A stretch of DNA of 40,907 bases from an uncultured Eubacteriales bacterium. Its GTDB lineage: Bacteria; Bacillota; Clostridia; Christensenellales; CAG-138. Below the pieces are notes generated by a model that did not search any database, was not told the origin of the DNA, and was given only the letters and a program-made list of their open reading frames with translations. Positions 32,807 to 40,526 of this stretch are shown one piece after another; position 1 is the stretch's first letter, and the number at the start of each line of letters is the position of its first letter. The stretch is from positions 1 to 40,907 of the forward strand of contig UREK01000018.1 in NCBI GenBank assembly GCA_900546845.1. Reading direction: 5' to 3'. Both the position numbers and the translations under genes were made by a program.

Positions 32807-33967
32807 ATGGAAAGCCTTTTTATCGAATGCGGGCACGCGAGCGTCAATAAACACGACGAATCGCTCTGCGGCGACTCCTATCACATCACGAAGGATGGCG
32901 GCAAGCTCACCATCGTCCTTTCCGATGGGCTGGGCAGCGGCGTGAAGGCCAACATCCTCTCCACGCTGACCTCCACCATCCTCTCCACGCTGATGTCCCG
33001 GCGGCTCCCGGTAGACGAATGTATCGAAACCGTCGCCTCCACGCTTCCCATGTGCAAGGAGCGCAGGCTTGCGTATTCCACCTTCACCATGGCGCAGATC
33101 GAGGGCGCGCAGGCACGCCTGGTGCAGTACGACAACCCGCGCGCGATCCTGCTGCGCAACGGCAAAAACGTAGACTATGGTACGACGGTGCGCTTCATCG
33201 GGGAAAAGGAGATCCACGAAAGCACGCTGCGCCTGCGCGAGAACGACCTGCTCGTGCTGATGACAGATGGCGTCACGAACGCGGGCATCGGCAAGGTGAT
33301 GCAGGACGGCTGGGCGCGCAAAGACGTGATTGAATGCCTGGAGCGCTGGTATACGCCGGAGCTTTCGCCGCAGCACCTTGCAGCGATGCTCGTGAACGCT
33401 GCGCTCTCGCTCTGCCTGGATTCCCCGGACGACGACATTACGGCGCTCGTGTGCAAGGTACGCGCGCGGCAGGCTGTGAACGTGATCATCGGCCCACCTG
33501 CCGACCCGAAGGACGATGCGCGCGTGCTCAAGCTCTTCTTCGCCAAAGAAGGACAGCATGTGGTCTGCGGCGGCACCACGGCGCATACCGTAAGCCGCTA
33601 CTTGAACAAACCGATCGTACCCATCCCGGACAGCGGCACGGATACCGCCCCCGCGATCGCTTCGATCGAAGGCGTAGACCTGGTTACGGAAGGGGTTGTC
33701 ACGCTCCAACAGGTGGCGGAACTCGCGGAAAAGTATGCTTCGGACAACCGCGTTTCCCTTTCCATCAGCGAAAAGGCGGACGGTGTTTCCCTGCTCGCCA
33801 GCCTGCTTTTCGAGCAGGCAACGGACATTACGATCTTCCAGGGGCAGGCTGTAAACGAGGCACACGACGGCCTGGACATCGGCTTTGATTCCAAAGCCGC
33901 GCTCATCAAGCGCCTCACCAAGAGCCTCACCGAAATGGGGAAAAACGTAAAAGTCAGCAAATGCTAA
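32807..33967 (+). CDS. PP2C/SpoIIE-type serine phosphatase
   Basis: 386-residue predicted protein phosphatase. The N-terminal PP2C domain (about 1-225) has metal-binding acidic motifs CGDSY (Asp23), VLSDGLGSG (Asp40), LMTDGVTNAG and DSPDDDITALV. The C-terminal 160 residues form a separate domain that I do not recognise. There is no transmembrane part as in true SpoIIE. ATG at 32807 is ten bases after GAGGAG and four bases after the HydS-like stop, so the two proteins are made together. The likely role is to turn H2 or redox sensing into dephosphorylation of an unknown target. Confidence 0.88.
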   Translation: MESLFIECGHASVNKHDESLCGDSYHITKDGGKLTIVLSDGLGSGVKANILSTLTSTILSTLMSRRLPVDECIETVASTLPMCKERRLAYSTFTMAQIEGAQARLVQYDNPRAILLRNGKNVDYGTTVRFIGEKEIHESTLRLRENDLLVLMTDGVTNAGIGKVMQDGWARKDVIECLERWYTPELSPQHLAAMLVNAALSLCLDSPDDDITALVCKVRARQAVNVIIGPPADPKDDARVLKLFFAKEGQHVVCGGTTAHTVSRYLNKPIVPIPDSGTDTAPAIASIEGVDLVTEGVVTLQQVAELAEKYASDNRVSLSISEKADGVSLLASLLFEQATDITIFQGQAVNEAHDGLDIGFDSKAALIKRLTKSLTEMGKNVKVSKC

Positions 33968-33992
33968 ATTATTTTTCCAGGTTTTATAAAAT

Positions 33993-34022
33993 AAAAGCCT
34001 CCGATTTTGTTCGGAGGCTTTT
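33993..34022. terminator. Bidirectional terminator between hydrogenase and murK operons
   Basis: A perfect 12-bp stem AAAAGCCTCCGA / TCGGAGGCTTTT with a six-base loop. The A and T tracts at its ends serve both converging transcripts. Confidence 0.88.
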
Positions 34023-34033
34023 GTTTCCGCCTT

Positions 34034-34948
34034 TTAAGCGTTCTCGCCCCGCACCGCCTCAAGCGCCATGCGCGCCGCGCCTTCTGCGGCGGAAGTTTCC
34101 AGAATGAAAATATTTAATTCCGGATACTGCGCTTTCAGCCGCGCCGCCACGCCGTCCGCCACACAGAAAATGTTTTTGAGCACGCCGCCGGAAAGCGCAA
34201 GGCGGTTTTTGGTAAGCTCCAGCCGCTTTACAACCGTAGCAGCGAGCAGGCAAAGCTCGTCCACCGCCTTTTCCAGAATGGCGCAGGCCGCTGCGTCGCC
34301 GCAGCCAACGGCTTCTGGCAGGAGCTGCGCATAGGCGGCAACGTTGCCCCGCTTGTCCCCCGGGGTATAAAGCGCGCGGATCAGTTCATCCAGGCTGTGT
34401 GAGCCGAGCTGCGCAAGCACAAGCTCCGTGAGCACCGTTGGGCGGGCGCGGCCATCCTGTGCGCGTACCACGGCCGAAAGGATGTCACGGCCGATCGCAT
34501 AGCCGCTGCCTTCGTCGTCGATCTTATATCCTCTGCCGCCGGCGCGCGCGGTTGCGCCGCTCGCATTGCGGCCAAAGCAGATGGAGCCCGTGCCGGAAAT
34601 CAGCACCGCGCCCGGGCCCGCACCATGCGCCGCATAGAGCGCGGCGGCCTGGTCCCCCGCAAGCATATAAGCGCCGCCGTATCCCTCCGCGCGGATCATC
34701 CGTTCCAATGCGCAGCGCACCTCCGGGTTGCTGAGCCCGGCACAGCCCACGCAGAGCATGCGGCATTCGCCGTCCTGCGCAAGCACGCTCCCGACAACGC
34801 CGCGTATGCTTTGCGCCACTTCCTCCTGCGGCCTGCTGTTCATGTTCAGCGAACCGAACAGGCTTGTGCTGATGGGGTTCCCATCAAGGTCCATCAGCAT
34901 GCATTCCGTCTTGGTCCCGCCGCCGTCTACGCCCGCAACAAATTCCAT
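34034..34948 (-). CDS. murK: BadF/BadG-type N-acetylmuramate/N-acetylglucosamine kinase
   Basis: 304-residue ASKHA-fold sugar kinase. GVDGGGTKTE (about 6-15) is the phosphate loop, ISGTGSICFG and GYKIDDEGSGYAIG follow, and SGGVLKN lies near the end. It starts four bases after the murQ stop. In Clostridium acetobutylicum a kinase of this family next to murQ (MurK) phosphorylates MurNAc and GlcNAc, so the same role in muropeptide recycling is likely here. A plain N-acetylglucosamine kinase is the alternative. ATG at 34948 is chosen because the longer frame runs back into murQ. Confidence 0.85.
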   Translation of the reverse strand: MEFVAGVDGGGTKTECMLMDLDGNPISTSLFGSLNMNSRPQEEVAQSIRGVVGSVLAQDGECRMLCVGCAGLSNPEVRCALERMIRAEGYGGAYMLAGDQAAALYAAHGAGPGAVLISGTGSICFGRNASGATARAGGRGYKIDDEGSGYAIGRDILSAVVRAQDGRARPTVLTELVLAQLGSHSLDELIRALYTPGDKRGNVAAYAQLLPEAVGCGDAAACAILEKAVDELCLLAATVVKRLELTKNRLALSGGVLKNIFCVADGVAARLKAQYPELNIFILETSAAEGAARMALEAVRGENA

Positions 34949-34952
34949 CGGT

Positions 34953-35774
34953 TCAGCCCTTTCGTTCCGCCCGCAAAAGCTCCAGCGCGCGATCCACACG
35001 CATGTCCGCGGCAAGCAGCGCGGCTTCCGCCTCCGCCTCCGCAACGCCCGCCGTCTCGCACAGGATGCGCACCGCACGGCCGCGCAGCTTTTCGTTCGTC
35101 GCCGCGAGGCTTGTCATAACGCCGCCCTTGGCATAGCCCAAGCGCACCATTGCAGCGGTCGAGATCATGTTGAGTACGAGTTTCTGCGCTGTGCCGGATT
35201 TCATGCGCGTGGAACCCGCGATCACCTCCGGCCCGACGATGGGTGCGATACATACGTCTACGCACGCGCCAAGCTGCGTGCCCGCGTTGTTCACAATCGC
35301 CGCCGTTGCGGCGCCAAGCTCCTTCGCACGCGCAACCGCGCCGATCACATAGCGCGCGGAGCCGCTCGCACTGATGCCGACCACAAGGTCATGCGCGCCT
35401 ACGCCCTGCGCGTCCATCAAGGCCGCGCCTGCCTCCGGGTCGTCCTCCGCGCCCTCCACAGCGTTGCGCAAAGCAATATCGCCGCCCGCGATAAAGCCCT
35501 GCACCATCGTAGGCGGCACGCCATAGGTGGGCGGACACTCGCTTGCGTCCAGCACGCCAAGACGGCCGGAGGTACCTGCGCCAACGTAAATTACGCGGCC
35601 GCCCTGCGTCAGCGCGGCTACCGCAAGCTCCACCGCCGCCGCGATGCGCGGCAGCTCCTGCTCCACGGCGAGCGGAACCAGCCTGTCCTCTTCATTGATG
35701 AGGCGCAGCAGCGCGGGCGTATCGGCCAAATCAATCGCCCCAGTGCGTGGGTTCTTCGCTTCTGTCGTCAACAT
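34953..35774 (-). CDS. murQ: N-acetylmuramic acid 6-phosphate etherase
   Basis: 273-residue SIS-fold lyase that removes D-lactate from MurNAc-6-phosphate, giving GlcNAc-6-phosphate. Family marks are TEAKNP at the start, VIYVGAGTSGRLGVLDASECPPTYG (begins near residue 61), GISASGSARYV and GSTRMKSGTAQKLVLNM. Slightly short of the usual 295-300 residues at the C-terminal end. Its start overlaps the stop of the PH-domain gene (TAATG), and it is followed at once by murK, forming a peptidoglycan sugar salvage unit. Confidence 0.95.
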   Translation of the reverse strand: MLTTEAKNPRTGAIDLADTPALLRLINEEDRLVPLAVEQELPRIAAAVELAVAALTQGGRVIYVGAGTSGRLGVLDASECPPTYGVPPTMVQGFIAGGDIALRNAVEGAEDDPEAGAALMDAQGVGAHDLVVGISASGSARYVIGAVARAKELGAATAAIVNNAGTQLGACVDVCIAPIVGPEVIAGSTRMKSGTAQKLVLNMISTAAMVRLGYAKGGVMTSLAATNEKLRGRAVRILCETAGVAEAEAEAALLAADMRVDRALELLRAERKG

Positions 35775-36256
35775 TAATCCGGCACCCCATCCCCATCTAC
35801 GTCTACGAACTGCGGCGGCGGCATATCTCCAGGTTCATGGTCGCAGCCGTCATGGCGCATGCCCGCGCTGGCCGTGCCATAAATCTCTTTGCCGAGAAGC
35901 CCTTTCTGCGTGCGCTCCCGCTCCACGATGTTGGAAAGGAACCTGCGCACCTTTTCCGGGTGCTTGATGCTTTGCAGTTCTACCGTGTGGTGGCTCTGAT
36001 CCGCGCTGAAGAGGGTCACGGTCCCCACGCCAAAGATCTTCTGCCCCAGTGTGCGTACCATCTTGATATCAAGAATGCGGTAAAGCAGGATCTCATCCGT
36101 CTCCGTGCGGAAAAAGCCCCTGCGCAGGATAAAGCGGTCGTTGGTGATCTCGTACACGGTAAAGCTCAGCGGCATGCCGAGGATCCGCTTTCTGTCGTGC
36201 CACAGCACGGCGTCCTTTTCGGATTCAACCGCCTGGTTGACGTTCTTCTTTGCCAT
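35774..36256 (-). CDS. PH-domain (bPH2-like) protein
   Basis: 160-residue protein with no membrane span. Residues about 15-115 form a bacterial pleckstrin-homology-like domain: ITNDRFILRRGFFRTETDEILLYRILDIK, then VGTVTLFSADQSHHTVELQSIKHPEKVRRFL. The C-terminal tail is Asp/Pro-rich (VDVDGDGVPD). Role unknown. AAAGGAG precedes its ATG, and its TAA overlaps the murQ start codon, so it is probably the first gene of the murQ-murK operon. Confidence 0.78.
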   Translation of the reverse strand: MAKKNVNQAVESEKDAVLWHDRKRILGMPLSFTVYEITNDRFILRRGFFRTETDEILLYRILDIKMVRTLGQKIFGVGTVTLFSADQSHHTVELQSIKHPEKVRRFLSNIVERERTQKGLLGKEIYGTASAGMRHDGCDHEPGDMPPPQFVDVDGDGVPD

Positions 36257-36369
36257 ATGCGCCTGCTCTCCTTTGTTTCACATTTCGGGTTTATTGCTCC
36301 GGTTTTCGTCCGTCATTTCGGTTTTTATTCTACCATATGCCGCCGCTGAATTCCACCGGCGCGGCCATG

Positions 36370-37116
36370 TCATCCGCCCAAGGGATCAAAATTGATCCCG
36401 GCGCGGCGCGCCTGCGCATGCTGGAAGCGCCGCTCGATGCGGTAATGCCTGCCATCCTTCCAGAAGTTCGCGCCCGTCTGCTTAAAGCGGAACGGCACAC
36501 CCGCTTCGACGCATTGCGCGCGCAGCGCAAGCATCCAGGCGTAATCGCAGGGGCGCGCCTCGTTCCCGGATTCACCGCCTGCGATCACCTGCTCCACCCA
36601 TGGCCCCAGATGTGCCCGAAGGTCGAGCCGCTCCAGCAGCGGCTCGCAGGCGAGGAATTTATGCCGGGCCGGCGCGCTCTGGAAAATCGGGAGCCGGTAG
36701 TCCGCCATCTCCTGGTTTTCCACCGTGCAGCCGATGACGACGTTCGGGTATCCCTCCCCCCAATCCGGCGGGAGCGTCTGCGCAAGCCGGTCGATGCGCT
36801 TGGTAATGAACAGGAACCTAAGATCCGCCCGTTCCCGCATCATCGCCCAAGCTTCCGGCCGCCACGCGTCCGCATCCGCCAGGAGGAAATCCGACGTGAA
36901 GCAGGTATACACCATCGTCCCGGGCGCGAGCTTGTATCCGCCGCCGCGCGCATGGCGTAGGGGTAGCGAAAAGTCGCCCGTCTTTTTCACGATGGACGCA
37001 TCCCGCTCATGCCGCGCATCTATGCGGTATACATAACAATTCTGGCAGCCGGGTGAAAGCTTATGGCAGCCATGCCACGGGTTCCAACCAGCCTCCAATG
37101 CGTTCCGCCCTTTCAT
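36370..37116 (-). CDS. DUF5131 (phage Gp37/Gp68-like) protein
   Basis: 248-residue protein of the DUF5131 family. The N-terminus WNPWHGCHKLSPGCQNCYVYR contains the family cysteine cluster CxxxxxxCxxC, which resembles a radical-SAM-type iron-sulfur site. Later conserved pieces are FLFITKRIDRL, NVVIGCTVENQEMADYRLP, FLACEPLLERLDL and VIAGGESGNEARP, ending with RFKQTGANFWKDG. Members occur on phages and scattered in chromosomes, and no function is established. It is monocistronic as far as visible, with no phage genes beside it. Confidence 0.88.
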   Translation of the reverse strand: MKGRNALEAGWNPWHGCHKLSPGCQNCYVYRIDARHERDASIVKKTGDFSLPLRHARGGGYKLAPGTMVYTCFTSDFLLADADAWRPEAWAMMRERADLRFLFITKRIDRLAQTLPPDWGEGYPNVVIGCTVENQEMADYRLPIFQSAPARHKFLACEPLLERLDLRAHLGPWVEQVIAGGESGNEARPCDYAWMLALRAQCVEAGVPFRFKQTGANFWKDGRHYRIERRFQHAQARRAGINFDPLGG

Positions 37117-37171
37117 AGCCGTTTTACCATATACCGGTTTACAGTTTTGCGTTTTTCCTCATTTTTCCTAT

Positions 37172-37193
37172 AAAAACCGCGTTATTCGCGCGG
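37172..37193 (-). terminator. Terminator overlapping the HD-gene stop
   Basis: On the minus strand CCGCG pairs with CGCGG around CGAATAA, followed by TTTTTAT; the TAA in the loop is the stop codon of the HD hydrolase. The stem is short (5 bp). Confidence 0.6.
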
Positions 37194-37751
37194 CCCGATC
37201 CCAAGCGCGTCCATCTCACGCCGCATGCCGCGGATCACGAGCTCCATCACGTCCGCAAGCTCCATGCCGAGCATCGCGCAGCCCTGTTCAATGACTGCCC
37301 GGTCGCATTTTGCAGCGAAGCGCTTGTCCTTGAACTTCTTTTTGAGGCTCTTCACCTCAAGGTCGGAAATACCCGTTGGGCGCATCAGAGACGCAGCTTG
37401 GACGATGCCGGTCAGCTCGTCCACGGTGAAGAGGCTCTTTTCAAGCTCCGTCTGCGGTTCCACATCGCTGCAAAGGCCATAGCCATGCGAGAGGATCGCG
37501 CGGATGTCCGCCTCGTCCACGCCCTCGGGCGCGAGCAATTCACGGATATGCTGCAAATGCTCCTCTGGGAACTTCTCATAATCCACATCGTGCAGGTAGC
37601 CGACCGCCTCCCAATAAGCGCGGTCCGCGGCAAAATGCTCGGCCATCGCGCCCATCGCTGCGGAAACCGCAAGCGCGTGCGTCAACAGGTGCGGTTCCTG
37701 AACATGCTTCGCAAGGATCGCCTTCGCCTGCTCCATCGTAAGCTGTGCCAT
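37182..37751 (-). CDS. HD-domain phosphohydrolase
   Basis: 189-residue predicted metal-dependent hydrolase. HD residues: His25 in LLTHALAV, His54-Asp55 in GYLHDVDYEK, and later a GIVQAASLM helix. The pattern resembles HDIG-type small phosphohydrolases acting on nucleotides or other phosphoesters. ATG at 37751 is preceded by GAGGAGC; a longer frame upstream lacks support. It is a single gene with its own terminator. Substrate unknown. Confidence 0.85.
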   Translation of the reverse strand: MAQLTMEQAKAILAKHVQEPHLLTHALAVSAAMGAMAEHFAADRAYWEAVGYLHDVDYEKFPEEHLQHIRELLAPEGVDEADIRAILSHGYGLCSDVEPQTELEKSLFTVDELTGIVQAASLMRPTGISDLEVKSLKKKFKDKRFAAKCDRAVIEQGCAMLGMELADVMELVIRGMRREMDALGIGPRE

Positions 37752-37816
37752 CTCTTTTGCTCCTCGTTTCTCATGGATATTTATTTTGTATATTATACTT
37801 CGGATCGCGCCGCCGC

Positions 37817-38563
37817 TCAACCGTCTCCCGGCATCTTTATAGCCCTGCATGCGCCGTCCGTGGCCTCGATGAGCTCCGATACGGTCACAAAGCGGAACCC
37901 TTTTGCAATGAGCGCCGGGATGATCGCATCCATTGCCTCTGCGGTAGAGGATTGCTGGTCGTGCATGAGGATGACGCTGCCATCCTCCGCCGCCTTCACC
38001 ACGGCGTCTGCAAGTTCGCTTGTGTTGCGCGGCTTCCAATCGTTGGTATCGACCGTCCAGAGCACGAGCGGGTACGGCACGTTTCGCCGGACGGTATCGT
38101 TATAAAAGCCATAGGGCGGGCGCACGATTGCCGCCGGGTGGCCGAGCACGCGCTCGAACTCCGCGTTCGTCTTGTCGATCTCCTCCGTGCACTGGGCTGT
38201 GGAAAGCCGCGTCAGATCCGCATGGCTGAAGGTATGGTTTCCAATCTCGCAGCCGAGCGCTTCCATGCGCAGAAGCACCTCCTCCCGGCCCTCCACACGG
38301 CTGCCGAGGACAAAAAACGTCGCGCAGACGCCATGCTTTTCCAGCACGTTCAGGATATGCGTCGTCACCTTTGGGTATGGCCCGTCGTCAAACGTCAATG
38401 CAAGGAGCGGCCCGTTCTCGTTCACTGCGGCGGCCGCAGGCATAGTGGCGCCCTCTCCTTGGCTGCTCAAAAGGAATAGGAACAGCGAAACGAGGCAGAG
38501 CATCGCGGCGGCGGCCTTCCAGTTTTTTTGCGCTGCTTGCGCGTTTTTTCTTACCTTATCCAT
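37817..38563 (-). CDS. NodB-type polysaccharide deacetylase
   Basis: 248-residue membrane-anchored or secreted deacetylase. A hydrophobic helix at about 17-35 is a signal anchor. The NodB domain has TFDDGP (Asp59, Asp60), metal ligands His110 and His114 in GNHTFSHADL, RPPYG (148-152) and LWTVDTNDW. Such enzymes remove N-acetyl groups from peptidoglycan or other cell-wall sugars; the layout is PdaA/PgdA-like. It is divergent from the EamA transporter. I did not see a strong ribosome site at this start. Confidence 0.9.
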   Translation of the reverse strand: MDKVRKNAQAAQKNWKAAAAMLCLVSLFLFLLSSQGEGATMPAAAAVNENGPLLALTFDDGPYPKVTTHILNVLEKHGVCATFFVLGSRVEGREEVLLRMEALGCEIGNHTFSHADLTRLSTAQCTEEIDKTNAEFERVLGHPAAIVRPPYGFYNDTVRRNVPYPLVLWTVDTNDWKPRNTSELADAVVKAAEDGSVILMHDQQSSTAEAMDAIIPALIAKGFRFVTVSELIEATDGACRAIKMPGDG

Positions 38564-38603
38564 GCCACATGTTTATGCGCCGTCCATAGGCGCTATGCGG
38601 TGG

Positions 38604-38632
38604 TTGCATTGGGGGTTGGGCCGTGCTATGAT
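38604..38632 (+). promoter_or_regulatory. Promoter for EamA transporter
   Basis: TTGCAT (38604-38609), 17-bp spacer, TATGAT (38627-38632), 28 bp before the transporter ATG. Confidence 0.6.
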
Positions 38633-38660
38633 GTGCGCAGAAAGGAAGTGCAGCGCTTTT

Positions 38661-39524
38661 ATGTGGGTTCTTTACGCATTCGCTTCGGCGTTTTTCGCGG
38701 GTGTTACGTCCATCCTCGCAAAATGCGGCATCCGCAAGACGGATTCCAGCGTCGCTACAGCGATCCGCACCATTGTGGTGCTGGCGTTTGCCTGGGGGAT
38801 GGTGTTCCTCGTCGGCTCACAGAATACCCTGCCCGCGCTCACCGGCGAATCGCTCCTCTACCTGGTGCTTTCCGGCCTCGCAACGGGTGCTTCCTGGCTC
38901 TGTTATTTCAAGGCGCTCCAGCTCGGGGATGTGAACAAGGTCGTCCCGGTAGACAAGTCCTCCACCGTGCTGACCATCCTGCTCGCGTGTTTCCTGCTCA
39001 AAGAAGGCATCACCTGGCAGAAGGCCGCGGGCGTCGCGGCCATTGCGGCAGGCACCTACCTGATGATCCAAAAGAAGGAAGACGCTGCGCGGGGATCTGG
39101 GAAAGGCTGGTTCTTCTATGCGGCGCTTTCCGCTGTGTTCGCAAGCCTGACGGCGATTTTGGGCAAACTTGGCATCGCGGACGTGGAATCCAACCTCGGC
39201 ACTGCCATCCGCACGGGCATCGTGCTCATCATGGCCTGGGTGGTCGTGTTTGCAACGGGCAAAGCATCTGCCATAAAAGCGGTATCCCGCAGCGAGCTTG
39301 GTTTCATCTGCCTTTCCGGCCTTGCGACGGGCGCTTCCTGGCTCTGCTATTACAAGGCGCTGCAGGACGGGCTTGCGAGCGTTGTCGTGCCGGTCGACAA
39401 GCTGAGCATTCTTGTCACAATCGCCTTTTCCTATTTCGCGCTGCACGAGCGGCTCACGAAAAAGGCGGCGCTCGGCCTGGCACTGATCGTCGCGGGCACG
39501 CTTGCGATGCTGATCCAAGCATAA
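38661..39524 (+). CDS. EamA/DMT family transporter
   Basis: 287-residue membrane protein with about 10 helices in two EamA halves (about 1-137 and 150-287). The halves are strikingly alike: LSGLATGASWLCYFKALQ and LSGLATGASWLCYYKALQ, then VVPVDKSSTVLTI and VVPVDKLSILVTI. At DNA level 38868-38917 and 39312-39361 differ at only about 5 of 50 bases. Function is export or import of small metabolites; substrate unknown. AAGGAAG lies about 12 bases before ATG 38661. Confidence 0.9.
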   Translation: MWVLYAFASAFFAGVTSILAKCGIRKTDSSVATAIRTIVVLAFAWGMVFLVGSQNTLPALTGESLLYLVLSGLATGASWLCYFKALQLGDVNKVVPVDKSSTVLTILLACFLLKEGITWQKAAGVAAIAAGTYLMIQKKEDAARGSGKGWFFYAALSAVFASLTAILGKLGIADVESNLGTAIRTGIVLIMAWVVVFATGKASAIKAVSRSELGFICLSGLATGASWLCYYKALQDGLASVVVPVDKLSILVTIAFSYFALHERLTKKAALGLALIVAGTLAMLIQA

Positions 39525-39566
39525 AGCCAGCCGGAATCGAGGATGCCTATGCGGCGCACAGAGCGG

Positions 39567-39593
39567 AAAGGCAGCTTCCCGCTCTGCCTTTTT
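39567..39593 (+). terminator. Terminator after EamA transporter
   Basis: AAAGGCAG (39567-39574) pairs with CTGCCTTT (39584-39591). A competing stem CAGAGCGG/CCGCTCTG (39559-39566 with 39579-39586) overlaps it. The convergent gene on the other strand ends inside this structure. Confidence 0.7.
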
Positions 39594-40338
39594 AGAAGAA
39601 TGAGCAGCTTTTCCCGGATAGAGGGTGCGATAAGCGAGGATCATCCGATGCTGGGCGGGCGTGATTCGTCCCGAGATTGTGAACCCGGCTTTCCTGCGCT
39701 TGTTCCCGCTCCCACCAGGTTTGTGTAAAGCCAAGCGCATGCTCCGTCAGGAGTGTTTTTCCAATTATATCCATCACACTGCCGTCGGGCGCAACGTCCT
39801 CGACGATGGAGAAGGCATAGCGATACCCCAGATAAAATGCATAACGCAGGGTTCCGTAGACCTGCTCATCCCATGCCACTTCGATGGAGGTTAAATGTTC
39901 TCCTCCGGCTTCATCAAGCTGTTCATGCAACGCTGCAAGTAATTCGTTTGTATGCACACGTTTTTTCCAATAGCTATCGTAGCGCTGCATTTGAGGGTAA
40001 CGCAGAATCATATCTCCAACCAACCGCTCGAACGGTTCATCCGTTTCAGCATCATCCGTAAAATGCTGATGAAAGCCGGCATAAACGCCACGTGTAAACC
40101 CAAAGTGTAAGGCATATTTTAGGCAGTCCAAATGGGCAGTTTCCGCTTCCGCCAAACACTTTTTCTGCGCTTCATCGAACGTTGCGAAAAGTGCCTGCCC
40201 TCCTTGTATAGAATCCCGCTCATACACTTCATAGCCCGTATCGTCCAATTCCTTTTTGTGCGCCGCAAGAATTTCATTTAGCAGGTCTTCCGTAAACATT
40301 CTTTCGGCCATCGCTTCGAGTTCTTTTTTAATATGCAT
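39592..40338 (-). CDS. Hypothetical protein, 248 aa, low GC
   Basis: Predicted soluble, mostly helical and acidic protein with no motif I recognise. It has a repeated helical style (KKELEAMAERMFTEDLLNEILAAHKKELDD; CLKYALHFGFTRGVYAGFHQHF; LRYAFYLGYRYAFSIVED) and a Cys/Phe-rich end (KSCSFF). The two LxYAxxxGxxxx segments may be a weak internal repeat. Base composition is AT-richer than the genes to its left. It diverges from an XRE regulator that shares this composition, so the two may form a unit, with the regulator controlling this gene. No function is proposed. Confidence 0.72.
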   Translation of the reverse strand: MHIKKELEAMAERMFTEDLLNEILAAHKKELDDTGYEVYERDSIQGGQALFATFDEAQKKCLAEAETAHLDCLKYALHFGFTRGVYAGFHQHFTDDAETDEPFERLVGDMILRYPQMQRYDSYWKKRVHTNELLAALHEQLDEAGGEHLTSIEVAWDEQVYGTLRYAFYLGYRYAFSIVEDVAPDGSVMDIIGKTLLTEHALGFTQTWWEREQAQESRVHNLGTNHARPASDDPRLSHPLSGKSCSFF

Positions 40339-40441
40339 CGCAGTTCTCCGTTCTTTCGTTTTCGTTAATTTGTCTGAACTGTTGTTTTCTGTCTATACAC
40401 AATATACATTAACAGCCTTAATGGTTATATTGCTACCATAA

Positions 40442-40471
40442 ATTATAATAGCATGGTCTGGTTTATGTCAA
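40442..40471 (-). promoter_or_regulatory. Promoter for the 248-aa hypothetical gene
   Basis: On the minus strand exact TTGACA (40466-40471), 18-bp spacer and exact TATAAT (40442-40447). TACCATA occurs at about 40434 and again at 40500, one copy near each divergent start, as a possible shared regulator site. Confidence 0.72.
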
Positions 40472-40526
40472 CCACGCCGTTACATATACTAATAGCATAA
40501 TACCATACGGCATTGGAGGTTCTGCG

